Part shown: positions 1 through 9,713 of the stretch, one piece after another
Position numbering within the stretch: position 1 is the stretch's first letter
Layout: each line of letters begins with the position of its first letter
Assembly (NCBI RefSeq): GCF_000003605.2
Contig: NW_003154843.1
Location: forward strand, 1-13,476
DNA length: 13,476 nt
Origin: Saccoglossus kowalevskii
Lineage: Eukaryota; Hemichordata; Enteropneusta; Harrimaniidae
Direction: 5' to 3'
Position numbers and translations under genes: made by a program
The notes under the pieces: generated by a model
The model's database searches: none
Seen by the model: only the letters and a program-made list of their open reading frames with translations
What the model was told of the DNA's origin: nothing

Positions 1-462
1 GGAACATTGTTCACTGTATACCATGGTGTATGTGTACCAAGTTTGAACATTGTTCACAGTATACCATGGTGTATGTGTACCAGGTGGAACATTGTTCACT
101 GTATACCATGGTGTATGTATACCAAGTTGGAACATTGTTCACTGTATACCATGGTGTATGTGTACCAAGTTGGAACATTGTTCACTGTATACCATGGTGT
201 ATGTATACCAAGTTCGAACATTGTTCACTGTATACCATGGTGTATGTGTACAGAGTTGGAACATTGTTCACTGTATACCATGGTGTATGTGTACCAAGTT
301 TGAACATTGTTCACTGTATACCATGGTGTATGTGTACCAGGTGGAACATTGTTCACTGTATACCATGGTGTATGTGTACCAAGTTGGAACATTGTTCACT
401 GTATACCATGGTGTATGTATACCAAGTTTGAACATTGTTCACTGTATACCATGGTGTATGTA
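1..462. repeat. Ordinary monomers without strong cassette structure
   Basis: About eleven monomers of mixed types: Gt, Gx, Ag, Gg, one with linker AAGTTCG (TTCGAA at 213), one with ACAGAGTTG at 250, then Gt, Gx, Gg, At and At. The ACAGAG unit also occurs at 4790 and 6372, so this stretch is probably a decayed or truncated relative of the region downstream of the K marker. No gene or other feature is visible. Confidence 0.8.
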
Positions 463-855
463 TACCAAGTTTGAACATTGTTCACTGTATACCATGGTGT
501 ATGTATACCAAGTTTGAACATTGTTCACTGTATACCATGGTGTATGTGTACCAGGTGGAACATTGTTCACTGTATACCATGGTGTATGTGTACCAAGTTT
601 GAACATTGTTCACAGTATACCATGGTGTATGTGTACCAGGTGGAACATTGTTCACTGTATACCATATGGTGCATGTATACCAGGTTGAACATTGTTCACT
701 GTATACCATGGCGTATGTGTACCTAGTTGGAACATTGTTCACTGTATACCATGGTGTATGTATACCAAGTTGGAACATTGTTCACTGTATACCATGGTGT
801 ATGTGTACCAAGTTTGAACATTGTTCACTGTATACCATGGTGTATGTATACCAAG
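463..855. repeat. Long-range duplicated segment, copy a (partner 7266-7658)
   Basis: This segment matches 7266-7658 at a constant offset of 6803 bases with no indel that I can see. Both contain the order At, Gx, Gt, a CACAG-bearing Gx unit, the NdeI unit, a GCGTATG unit ending in the rare ACCTAGTTG, then Ag and Gt. The ACCTAG variant (721 and 7524) occurs nowhere else in the window. Identity breaks at 462/7265 (A versus G) and near 856/7659 (AAGTT versus AAGGT). The match fits a recent long-range duplication or gene conversion inside the array. Confidence 0.88.
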
Positions 856-987
856 TTGGAACATTGTTCACTGTATACCATGGTGTATGTATACCAAGTT
901 TGAACATTGTTCACTGTATACCATGGTGTATGTGTACCAAGTTTGAACATTGTTCACTGTATACCATGGTGTATGTGTACCAAGTTT

Positions 988-1374
988 GAACATTGTTCAC
1001 TGTATACCATGGTGTATGTATACCAAGTTGGAACATTGTTCACTGTATACCATGGTGTATGTATACCAAGTTGGAACATTGTTCATTGTATACCATGGTG
1101 CATGTATACCAAGTTGGAACATTGTTCACTGTATACCATGGTGTATGTGTACCAAGTTTGAACATTATTCACTGTATACCATGGTGTATGTATACCAAGT
1201 TGGAACATTGTTCATTGTATACCATGGTGCATGTATACCAAGTTGGAACATTGTTCACTGTATACCATGGTGTATGTGTACCAAGTTTGAACATTGTTCA
1301 CTGTATACCATGGTGTATGTATACCAAGTTGGAACATTGTTCACTGTATACCATGGTGTATGTATACCAAGTTG
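988..1374. repeat. Ag-rich block with 3-mer spacing of TTCATTG units
   Basis: This block is dominated by 43-bp TGTATACC units. The variant TTCATTGTATACC followed by GGTGCATG starts at about 1082 and 1211 here, and again at 1383 and 1512 in the adjoining W cassette. The spacings are 129, 172 and 129 bases, that is 3, 4 and 3 monomers. The order Gt then an ATTATTC unit recurs between them. It looks like a small higher-order repeat from which the W cassette was built or extended. Confidence 0.8.
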
Positions 1375-1930
1375 GAACATTGTTCATTGTATACCATGGT
1401 GCATGTATATCAAGTTGGCACATTGTTCACTGTATACCATGGTGTATGTATACCAAGTTGGAACATTGTTCACTGTATACCATGGTGTATGTATACCAAG
1501 TTGGAACATTGTTCATTGTATACCATGGTGCATGTATACCAAGTTGGAACATTGTTCACTGTATACCATGGTGTATGTGTACCAAGTTTGAACATTATTC
1601 ACTGTATACCATGGTGTATGTGTACCAAGTGGAACATTGTTCACTGTATACCATGGTGTATGTATACCAAGTTGGAACATTGTTCACTGTATACCATGGT
1701 GTATGTATACCAAGTAGGAACATTGTTCACTGTATACCATGGTGTATGTGCACCAGGTGGAACATTGTTCACTGTATACCATGGTGTATGTGCACCAGGT
1801 GGAACATTGTTCACTGTATACCATGGTGTATGTGTACCAAGTTTGAACATTGTTCACTGTATACCATGGTGTATGTATACCAAGTTGGAACATTGTTCAC
1901 TGTATACCATGGTGTATGTATACTAAGTTG
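1375..1930. repeat. W cassette, copy 1
   Basis: It opens with the diagnostic unit TTCATTG...GCATGTATATCAAGTTGGCAC (GCATG at 1401). It then reads Ag, Ag, TTCATTG unit, Gt, ATTATTC unit ending AAGTGG, Ag, a unit ending AAGTAGG, two TGTGCACC units ending AGGTG, Gt, Ag, and closes with TATACTAAG (ACTAAG at 1922). The marker-to-marker distance is 521 bases, equal to copy 3 and exactly 42 more than copies 2 and 4. A second ACTAAG unit follows at 2137, 215 bases on (five monomers). Confidence 0.9.
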
Positions 1931-2694
1931 GAACATTGTTCACTGTATACCATGGTGTATGTGTACCAAGTTTGAACATTGTTCACTGTATACCATGGTG
2001 TATGTGTACCAAGTTTGAACATTGTTCACTGTATACCATGGTGTATGTATACCAAGTTGGAACATTGTTCACTGTATACCATGGTGTATGTATACCAAGT
2101 TGGAACATTGTTCACTGTATACCATGGTGTATGTATACTAAGTTGGAACATTGTTCACTGTATCCATGGTGTATGTGTACCAAGTTTGAACATTGTTCAC
2201 TGTATACCATGGTGTATGTGTACCAGGTAGAACATTGTTCACTGTATACCATGGTGTATGTGTACCAAGTTTGAACATTGTTCACTGTATACCATGGTGT
2301 ATGTATACCAAGTTGGAACATTGTTCACTGTATACCATGGTGTATGTATACCAAGTTGGAACATTGTTCACTGTATACCATGGTGTATGTGCACCAAGTT
2401 TGAACATTGTTCACTGTATACCATGGTGTATGTGTACCAGGTGGAACATTGTTCACTGTATACCATGGTGTATGTGTACCAAGTTTGAACATTGTTCACT
2501 GTATACCATGGTGTATGTGTACCAAGTTTGAACATTGTTCACTGTATACCATGGTGTATGTGTACCAGGTGGAACATTGTTCACTGTATACCATGGTGTA
2601 TGTATACCAAGTTGGAACATTATTCACTGTATACCATGGTGTATGTATACCAAGTTTGAACATTGTTTACTGTATACCATGGTGTATGTACACC
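1931..2694. repeat. Linker cassette L, copy 1, preceded by a five-monomer duplication
   Basis: After the first ACTAAG (1922) come Gt, Gt, Ag, Ag and a second ACTAAG (2137). From there the order is Gt, Gx-like, Gt, Ag, Ag, a TGTGCACC unit, Gx, Gt, Gt, Gx, Ag, At, then the K marker. The ACTAAG-to-K distance is 558 bases, against 559 and 560 in the other two copies. Local damage includes a two-base deletion at about 2162 (TGTATCCATGG), a linker changed to AGGTAG near 2226, and ATTATTC near 2620. Confidence 0.85.
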
Positions 2695-2789
2695 AAAATT
2701 GAACATTGGTCACTGTATACCATGGTGTATGTGCACCAAGTTTGAACATTGTTCACTGTATACCATGGTGTATGTGTACCACGTGAAAC
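2695..2789. repeat. K marker, copy 1
   Basis: The linker is CCAAAATTG, followed by ATTGGTCACTG in place of ATTGTTCACTG, then a TGTGCACC unit ending AAGTTT and a unit whose linker ends in GAAAC. This copy carries TTTACTG and GTACACC changes just upstream and ACGTGAAAC in place of AGGTGAAAC. AAAATT-to-GAAAC spacing is 90 bases in copies 1, 3 and 4 and 89 in copy 2. Confidence 0.88.
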
Positions 2790-2914
2790 ATTGTTCACTG
2801 TATACCATGGTGTATGTGTACCAAGTTTGAACAATTGTTCACTGTATACCATGGTGTATGTATACCAAGTTGGAACATTGTTCTCTGTATACCATGGTGT
2901 ATGTGTACCAGGTG

Positions 2915-3075
2915 GAACATTGTTCACTGTATATCATGGTGTATGTGTACCAAGTTTGAACATTATTCACTGCATACCATGGTGTATGTGTACCAAGTTG
3001 GAACATTGTTCATTGTATACCATGGTGCATGTATACCAAGTCAGAACATTGTTCACTGTATACCATGGTGTATGT
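2915..3075. repeat. E segment, copy 1 (partner 7706-7866)
   Basis: This segment shares three rare changes with 7706-7866 at a constant offset of 4791: TATATCATGG (2930 and 7721), CACTGCATACC (TGCATACC at 2971 and 7762) and the linker AAGTCAG (TCAG at 3041 and 7832). One mismatch is seen inside (3014 T, 7805 A). The segment follows a K region in copy 1 but an NdeI unit in copy 2, so its left junction differs between copies. Confidence 0.88.
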
Positions 3076-3128
3076 GTACCAGGTGGAACATTGTTCACTG
3101 TATACCATGGTGTATGTGTACCAAGTTT

Positions 3129-3257
3129 GAACGTTGTTCACAGTATACCATGGTGTATGTGTACCAGGTGGAACATTGTTCACTGTATACCATATGGTGC
3201 ATGTATACCAGGTTGAACATTGTTCACTGTATACCATGGCGTATGTGTACCAAGTTG
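3129..3257. repeat. NdeI trio (CACAG unit, CATATG unit, GCGTATG unit)
   Basis: A 42-bp unit with CACAGTATACC is followed by a 44-bp unit with CATATGG (3191) and GCATGTATACCAGGTTG, then a 43-bp unit with ATGGCGTATG. The trio totals 129 bases. The same three units occur in the same order around 663, 5671, 6910, 7466, 9734, 10803 and 11825, and around 5371 with GGGGTATG instead of GGCGTATG. This copy also has AACGTTG in place of AACATTG in the first unit. Confidence 0.9.
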
Positions 3258-3343
3258 GAACATTGTTCACTGTATACCATGGTGTATGTATACCAAGTTG
3301 GAACATTGTTCACTGTATACCATGGTGTATGTATACCAAGTTG

Positions 3344-3857
3344 GAACATTGTTCATTGTATACCATGGTGCATGTATATCAAGTTGGCACATTGTTCACT
3401 GTATACCATGGTGTATGTATACCAAGTTGGAACATTGTTCACTGTATACCATGGTGTATGTATACCAAGTTGGAACATTGTTCATTGTATAACATGGTGC
3501 ATGTATACCAAGTTGGAACATTGTTCACTGTATACCATGGTGTATGTGTACCAAGTTTGAACATTATTCACTGTATACCATGGTGTATGTGTACCAAGTG
3601 GAACATTGTTCACTGTATACCATGGTGTATGTATACCAAGTTGGAACATTGTTCACTGTATACCATGGTGTATGTGCACCAGGTGGAACATTGTTTCACT
3701 GTATACCATGGTGTATGTGTACCAGGTGAAACATTGTTCACTGTATACCATGGTGTATGTGTACCAAGTTTGAACATTGTTCACTGTATACCATGGTGTA
3801 TGTATACCAAGTTGGAACATTGTTCACTGTATACCATGGTGTATGTATACTAAGTTG
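3344..3857. repeat. W cassette, copy 2 (one monomer shorter)
   Basis: The order is as in copy 1 from GCATGTATATC (3370) to ACTAAG (3849), but the distance is 479 bases. The AAGTAGG unit and one TGTGCACC unit of copies 1 and 3 are missing, and a unit ending in GTGAAAC, with TTTCACTG at 3692, stands in their place. One TTCATTG unit reads TATAACATGG, which destroys its NcoI site. Confidence 0.88.
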
Positions 3858-4279
3858 GAACATTGTTCACTGTATACCATGGTGTATGTGTACCAAGTTT
3901 GAACATTGTTCACTGTATACCATGGTGTATGTGTACCAGGTGGAACATTGTTCACTGTATACCATGGTGTATGTGTACCAAGTTTGAACATTGTTCACTG
4001 TATACCATGGTGTATGTATACCAAGTTGGAACATTGTTCACTGTATACCATGGTGTATGTATACCAAGTTGGAACATTGTTCACTGTATACCATGGTGTA
4101 TATGGACCAAGTTTGAACATTGTTCATTGTATACCATGGTGTATGTGTACCAGGTGGAACATTGTTCACTGTATACCATGGTGTATGTGTACCAAGTTTG
4201 AACATTGTTCACTGTATACCATGGTGTATGTGTACCAAGTTTGAACATTGTTCACTGTATACCATGGTGTATGTGTACC
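3858..4279. repeat. Linker cassette L, copy 2 (left part)
   Basis: After ACTAAG the order is Gt, Gx, Gt, Ag, Ag, a unit reading TATATGGACC, a TTCATTG-type Gx, Gt, Gt, Gx, Ag, At, K. This matches copy 1 unit for unit, and the ACTAAG-to-AAAATT distance is 559. The TATATGGACC unit occupies the slot that holds TGTGCACC in the other copies and looks like a private mutation of it. The last units of L lie inside the duplicated segment that begins at 4280. Confidence 0.85.
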
Positions 4280-5441
4280 AGGTGGAACATTGTTCACTGT
4301 ATACCATGGTGTATGTATACCAAGTTGGAACATTGTTCACTGTATACCATGGTGTATGTATACCAAGTTTGAACATTGTTCACTGTATACCATGGTGTAT
4401 GTATACCAAAATTGAACATTGGTCACTGTATACCATGGTGTATGTGCACCAAGTTTGAACATTGTTCACTGTATACCATGGTGTATGTGTACCAGTGAAA
4501 CATTGTTCACTGTATACCATGGTGTATGTGTACCAAGTTTGAACATTGTTCACAGTATACCATGGTGTATGTGTACCATGTGGAACATTGTTCACTGTAT
4601 ACCATGGTGTATGTATACCAAGTTGGAACATTGTTCCACTGTATACCATGGTGTATGTGTACCAAGTTTGAACATTGTTCACTGTATACCATGGTGTATG
4701 TGTACCAAGTTTGAACATTGTTCACTGTATACCATGGTGTATGTATACCAAGTTTGAACATTGTTCACTGTATACCATGGTGTATGTATACAGAGTTGGA
4801 ACATTGTTCACTGTATACCATGGTGTATGTGTACCAAGTTGGAACATTGTTCACTGTATACCATGGTGTATGTGTACCAAGTTGGAACATTGTTCATTGT
4901 GTACCATGGTGTATGTGAACCAGGTGGAACATTGTTCACTGTATACCATGGTGTATGTGTACCAAGTTTGAACATTGTTCACATTATACCATGGTGTATG
5001 TGTACCAGGTGGAACATTGTTCACTGTATACCATGGTGTATGTGTACCAGGTGGAACATTGTTCACTGTATACCATGGTGTATGTGTACCAGGTGGAACA
5101 TTGTTCACTGTATACCATGGTGTATGTGTACCAAGTTTGAACATTGTTCACTGTATACCATGGTGTATGTATACCAAGTTTGAACATTGTTCACTGTATA
5201 CCATGGTGTATGTGTACCAGGTGGAACATTGTTCACTGTATACCATGGTGTATGTGTACCAGGTGGAACATTGTCCACTGTATACCATGGTGTATGTGTA
5301 CCAAGTTTGAACATTGTTCACAGTATACCATGGTGTATGTGTACCAGGTGGAACATTGTTCACTGTATACCATATGGTGCATGTATACCAGGTTGAACAT
5401 TGTTCACTGTATACCATGGGGTATGTGTACCAAGTTGGAAC
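4280..5441. repeat. K-to-NdeI duplicated segment, copy 1 (partner 5862-6980)
   Basis: It contains Ag, At, the K marker (4408), Gt units, an ACAGAGTTG unit (4790), Gg, Gg, a unit with GTGTACC and GTGAACC (4915), a run of 42-bp Gx units, Gt, At, Gx, a TCCACTG unit and the NdeI trio (5371). The partner lies at offset 1582 for K, ACAGAG and GTGAACC, then 1539 for the Gx run and NdeI unit. The 43-base step is one extra Gt unit here at about 4931-4973. A one-base loss near 4495 (CCAGTGAAAC) is balanced by a one-base gain near 4636 (TTCCACTG), so the offset stays constant on either side. Confidence 0.87.
4408..4501. repeat. K marker, copy 2
   Basis: CCAAAATTG and ATTGGTCACTG are followed by a TGTGCACC unit and a unit ending GTGAAAC, as in the other copies. 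One base is missing from the AGGTGAAAC linker, giving 89 instead of 90 bases between markers. Confidence 0.88.
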
Positions 5442-5737
5442 ATTGTTCACTGTATACCATGGTGTATGTGTACCAAGTTGGAACATTGTTCACTGTATAC
5501 CATGGTGTATGTGTACCAAGTTGGAACATTGTTCACTGTATACCATGGTGTATGTGTACCAGGTGGAACATTGTTCACTGTATACCATGGTGTATGTGTA
5601 CCAAGTTTGAACATTGTTCACAGTATACCATGGTGTATGTGTACCAGGTGGAACATTGTTCACTGTATACCATATGGTGCATGTATACCAGGTTGAACAT
5701 TGTTCACTGTATACCATGGCGTATGTGTACCAAGTTG
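5309..5737. repeat. Two NdeI trios 300 bp apart (local seven-monomer duplication)
   Basis: CATATG occurs at 5371 and 5671. The 300-base interval is NdeI unit (44), GGGGTATG unit (43), Gg, Gg (43 each), Gx (42), Gt (43) and CACAG unit (42), and then the NdeI unit returns. The first trio has GGGGTATG where all others have GGCGTATG, so it has mutated separately. This is the clearest simple tandem duplication of a multi-monomer block here. Confidence 0.88.
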
Positions 5738-5861
5738 GAACATTGTTCACTGTATACCATGGTGTATGTATACCAAGTTGGAACATTGTTCACTGTATAC
5801 CATGGTGTATGTGTACCAAGTTTGAACATTGTTCACTGTATAACATGGTGTATGTATACCA

Positions 5862-6980
5862 AGGTGGAACATTGTTCACTGTATACCATGGTGTATGTAT
5901 ACCAAGTTGGAACATTGTTCACTGTATACCATGGTGTATGTATACCAAGTTTGAACATTGTTCACTGTATACCATGGTGTATGTATACCAAAATTGAACA
6001 TTGGTCACTGTATACCATGGTGTATGTGCACCAAGTTTGAACATTGTTCACTGTATACCATGGTGTATGTGTACCAGGTGAAACATTGTTCACTGTATAC
6101 CATGGTGTATGTGTACCAAGTTTGAACATTGTTCACAGTATACCATGGTGTATGTGTACCAGGTGGAACATTGTTCACTGTATAGCATGGTGTATGTATA
6201 CCAAGTTGGAACATTGTTCACTGTATACCATGGTGTATGTGTACCAAGTTTGAACATTGTTCACTGTATACCATGGTGTATGTGTACCAAGTTTGAACAT
6301 TGTTCACTGTATACCATGGTGTATGTATACCAAGTTTGAACATTGTTCACTGTATACCATGGTGTATGTATACAGAGTTGGAACATTGTTCACTGTATAC
6401 CATGGTGTATGTGTACCAAGTTGGAACATTGTTCACTGTATACCATGGTGTATGTGTACCAAGTTGGAACATTGTTCATTGTGTACCATGGTGTATGTGA
6501 ACCAGGTGGAACATTGTTCACTGTATACCATGGTGTATGTGTACCAGGTGGAACATTGTTCACTGTATACCATGGTGTATGTGTACCAGGTGGAACATTG
6601 TTCACTGTATACCATGGTGTATGTGTACCAGGTGGAACATTGTTCACTGTATAGCATGGTGTATGTGTACCAAGTTTGAACATTGTTCACTGTATACCAT
6701 GGTGTATGTATACCAAGTTTGAACATTGTTCACTGTATACCATGGTGTATGTGTACCAGGTGGAACATTGTTCACTGTATACCATGGTGTATGTGTACCA
6801 GGTGGAACATTGTCCACTGTATACCATGGTGTATGTGTACCAAGTTTGAACATTGTTCACAGTATACCATGGTGTATGTGTACCAGGTGGAACATTGTTC
6901 ACTGTATACCATATGGTGCATGTATACCAGGTTGAACATTGTTCACTGTATACCATGGCGTATGTGTACCAAGTTGGAAC
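5862..6980. repeat. K-to-NdeI duplicated segment, copy 2 (partner 4280-5441)
   Basis: It carries the same marker series as copy 1: K at 5990, ACAGAG at 6372, GTGAACC at 6497, Gx run, TCCACTG unit and NdeI unit at 6910. It is one 43-bp monomer shorter. Private changes are TATAGCATGG in two units (6183 and 6652), each of which loses the NcoI site. The correspondence ends at a one-base insertion (CATTTGTTC) near 6983. Confidence 0.87.
5990..6084. repeat. K marker, copy 3
   Basis: The canonical form: CCAAAATTG, ATTGGTCACTG, a TGTGCACC unit and AGGTGAAAC, with 90 bases from AAAATT to GAAAC. Unlike the other three copies it is not preceded by a full W and L; NdeI trio material and only a few L-like units (Ag, At) stand upstream. 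Confidence 0.88.
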
Positions 6981-7265
6981 ATTTGTTCACTGTATACCAT
7001 GGTGCATGTGTACCAAGTTGGAACATTGTTCACTGTATACCATGGTGTATGTATACCAAGTTGGAACATTGTTCACTGTATACCATGGTGTATGTGTACC
7101 AAGTTTGAACATTGTTCACAGTATACCATGGTGTATGTGTACCAGGTGGAACATTGTTCACTGTATACCATGGTGTATGTGTACCAGGTGGAACATTGTT
7201 CACTGTATACCATGGTGTATGTGTACCAGGTGGAACATTGTTCACTGTATACCATGGTGTATGTG

Positions 7266-7658
7266 TACCAAGTTTGAACATTGTTCACTGTATACCATGG
7301 TGTATGTATACCAAGTTTGAACATTGTTCACTGTATACCATGGTGTATGTGTACCAGGTGGAACATTGTTCACTGTATACCATGGTGTATGTGTACCAAG
7401 TTTGAACATTGTTCACAGTATACCATGGTGTATGTGTACCAGGTGGAACATTGTTCACTGTATACCATATGGTGCATGTATACCAGGTTGAACATTGTTC
7501 ACTGTATACCATGGCGTATGTGTACCTAGTTGGAACATTGTTCACTGTATACCATGGTGTATGTATACCAAGTTGGAACATTGTTCACTGTATACCATGG
7601 TGTATGTGTACCAAGTTTGAACATTGTTCACTGTATACCATGGTGTATGTATACCAAG
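7266..7658. repeat. Long-range duplicated segment, copy b (partner 463-855)
   Basis: Matches 463-855 at offset 6803 and shares the unique ACCTAGTTG variant (7524) and the NdeI trio (CATATG 7466). The right end switches to a unit ending AAGGTGG and then directly to a second NdeI unit at 7682. Confidence 0.88.
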
Positions 7659-7705
7659 GTGGAACATTGTTCACTGTATACCATATGGTGCATGTATACC
7701 AGGTT

Positions 7706-7866
7706 GAACATTGTTCACTGTATATCATGGTGTATGTGTACCAAGTTTGAACATTATTCACTGCATACCATGGTGTATGTGTACCAAGTTGGAACATTGT
7801 TCATAGTATACCATGGTGCATGTATACCAAGTCAGAACATTGTTCACTGTATACCATGGTGTATGT
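7706..7866. repeat. E segment, copy 2 (partner 2915-3075)
   Basis: Shares TATATCATGG, CACTGCATACC and AAGTCAG with copy 1 at offset 4791. Here it sits immediately right of an NdeI unit (7682) and two Ag monomers left of W copy 3. In copy 1 a Gx, a Gt and a whole NdeI trio intervene before W copy 2. One copy has therefore gained or lost that block. Confidence 0.86.
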
Positions 7867-7920
7867 ATACCAAGTTGGAACATTGTTCACTGTATACCAT
7901 GGTGTATGTATACCAAGTTG

Positions 7921-8476
7921 GAACATTGTTCATTGTATACCATGGTGCATGTATATCAAGTTGGCACATTGTTCACTGTATACCATGGTGTATGTATACC
8001 AAGTTGGAACGTTGTTCACTGTATACCATGGTGTATGTATACCAAGTTGGAACATTGTTCATTGTATACCATGGTGCATGTATACCAAGTTGGAACATTG
8101 TTCACTGTATACCATGGTGTATGTGTACCAAGTTTGAACATTATTCACTGTATACCATGGTGTATGTGTACCAGGTGGAACATTGTTCACTGTATACCAT
8201 GGTGTATGTATACCAAGTTGGAACATTGTTCACTGTATACCATGGTGTATGTATACCAAGTAGGAACATTGTTCACTGTATACCATGGTGTATGTGCACC
8301 AGGTGGAACATTTTTCACTGTATACCATGGTGTATGTGCACCAGGTGGAACATTGTTCACTGTATACCATGGTGTATGTGTACCAAGTTTGAACATTGTT
8401 CACTGTATACCATGGTGAATGTATACCAAGTTGGAACATTGTTCACTGTATACCATGGTGTATGTATACTAAGTTG
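7921..8476. repeat. W cassette, copy 3
   Basis: GCATGTATATC at 7947 to ACTAAG at 8468 spans 521 bases and has the full 12-unit order of copy 1, including the AAGTAGG unit and two TGTGCACC units. Private changes include AACGTTG near 8010, AACATTTTTCACTG near 8310 and GGTGAATG near 8416. The ATTATTC unit ends AGGTGG rather than AAGTGG. Confidence 0.9.
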
Positions 8477-9027
8477 GAACATTGTTCACTGTATACCATG
8501 GTGTATGTGTACCAAGTTTGAACATTGTTCACTGTATACCATGGTGTATGTGTACCAGGTGGAACATTGTTCACTGTATACCATGGTGTATGTGTACCAA
8601 GTTTGAACATTGTTCACTGTATACCATGGTGTATGTATACCAAGTTGGAACATTGTTCACTGTATACCATGGTGTATGTATACCAAGTTGGAACATTGTT
8701 CACTGTATACCATGGTGTATGTGCACCAAGTTTGAACATTGTTCACTGTATACCATGGTGTATGTGTACCAAGTTTGAACATTGTTCACTGTATACCATG
8801 GTGTATGTGTACCAAGTTTGAACATTGTTCACTGTATACCATGGTGTATGTGTACCAGGTGGAACATTGTTCACTGTATACCATGGTGTATGTATACCAA
8901 GTTTGAACATTGTTCACTGTATACCATGGTGTATGTATACCAAGTTGGAACATTGTTCACTGTATACCATGGTGTATGTATACCAAGTTTGAACATTGTT
9001 CACTGTATACCATGGTGTATGTATACC
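8477..9027. repeat. Linker cassette L, copy 3
   Basis: The order after ACTAAG is Gt, Gx, Gt, Ag, Ag, a TGTGCACC unit, Gt, Gt, Gx, At, Ag, At, K. The ACTAAG-to-AAAATT distance is 560, one more than copy 2. That fits losing one 42-bp Gx and gaining one 43-bp At. The sequence is otherwise ordinary monomer. Confidence 0.85.
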
Positions 9028-9122
9028 AAAATTGAACATTGGTCACTGTATACCATGGTGTATGTGCACCAAGTTTGAACATTGTTCACTGTATACCATG
9101 GTGTATGTGTACCAGGTGAAAC
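9028..9122. repeat. K marker, copy 4
   Basis: Canonical CCAAAATTG, ATTGGTCACTG, TGTGCACC and AGGTGAAAC with 90-base spacing. The GTGAACC unit that lies 507 bases downstream of K in copies 2 and 3 is here only 250 downstream (9278). The 257-base difference equals six monomers (five of 43 and one of 42). Confidence 0.88.
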
Positions 9123-9713
9123 ATTGTTCACTGTATACCATGGTCTATGTGTACCAAGTTTGAACATTGTTCACAGTATACCATGGTGTATGTGTACCAA
9201 GTTGGAACATTGTTTACTGTATACCATGGTGTATGTGTACCAAGTTGGAACATTGTTCATTGTGTACCATGGTGTATGTGAACCAGGTGGAACATTGTTC
9301 ACTGTATACCATGGTGTATGTGTACCAAGTTTGAACATTGTTCACAGTATACCATGGTGTATGTGTACCAGGTGGAACACTGTTCACTGTATACCATGGT
9401 GTATGTGTACCAGGTGGAACATTGTTCACTGTATACCATGGTGTATGTGTACCAGGTGGAACATTGTTCACTGTATACCATGGTGTATGTGTACCAGGTG
9501 GAACATTGTTCACTGTATACCATGGTGTATGTGTACCAAGTTTGAACATTGTTCACTGTATACCATGGTGTATGTATACCAAGTTTGAACATTGTTCACT
9601 GTATACCATGGTGTATGTGTACCAGGTGGAACATTGTTCACTGTATACCATGGTGTATGTGTACCAAGTTTGAACATTGTTCACAGTATACCATGGTGTA
9701 TGTGTACCAGGTG
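9123..9713. repeat. GTGAACC unit, Gx run and lead-in to the 24-mer repeat
   Basis: Monomers here run from Gt and CACAG units through the GTGTACC/GTGAACC unit (9278) and a run of four 42-bp Gx units (about 9361-9530), then Gt, At, Gx, Gt and CACAG unit before the NdeI unit at 9734. It is a shortened counterpart of the stretch between K and NdeI in the 4280 and 5862 segments. One unit has AACACTG (near 9378) and one has GGTCTATG (near 9143). Confidence 0.83.

Noticed and set aside
2160-2170. TGTATCCATGG as a functional variant
   Set aside because: It is a single two-base deletion seen once; an ordinary mutation or base-calling error explains it.
7530-8606. Long open frames (358 codons here; 341 at 993-2018; 298 at 5144-6040; 297 at 12237-13130) as repeat-protein genes
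   Set aside because: The forward monomer has almost no stop codons except TGA in AAGTTTGA linkers, so open frames are expected. A 43-bp unit rotates through all three frames, 42- and 43-bp units are mixed freely with no frame conservation, and many starts are TTG. Both strands and all frames give similar ORFs, and no ribosome site, promoter or splice structure is visible.
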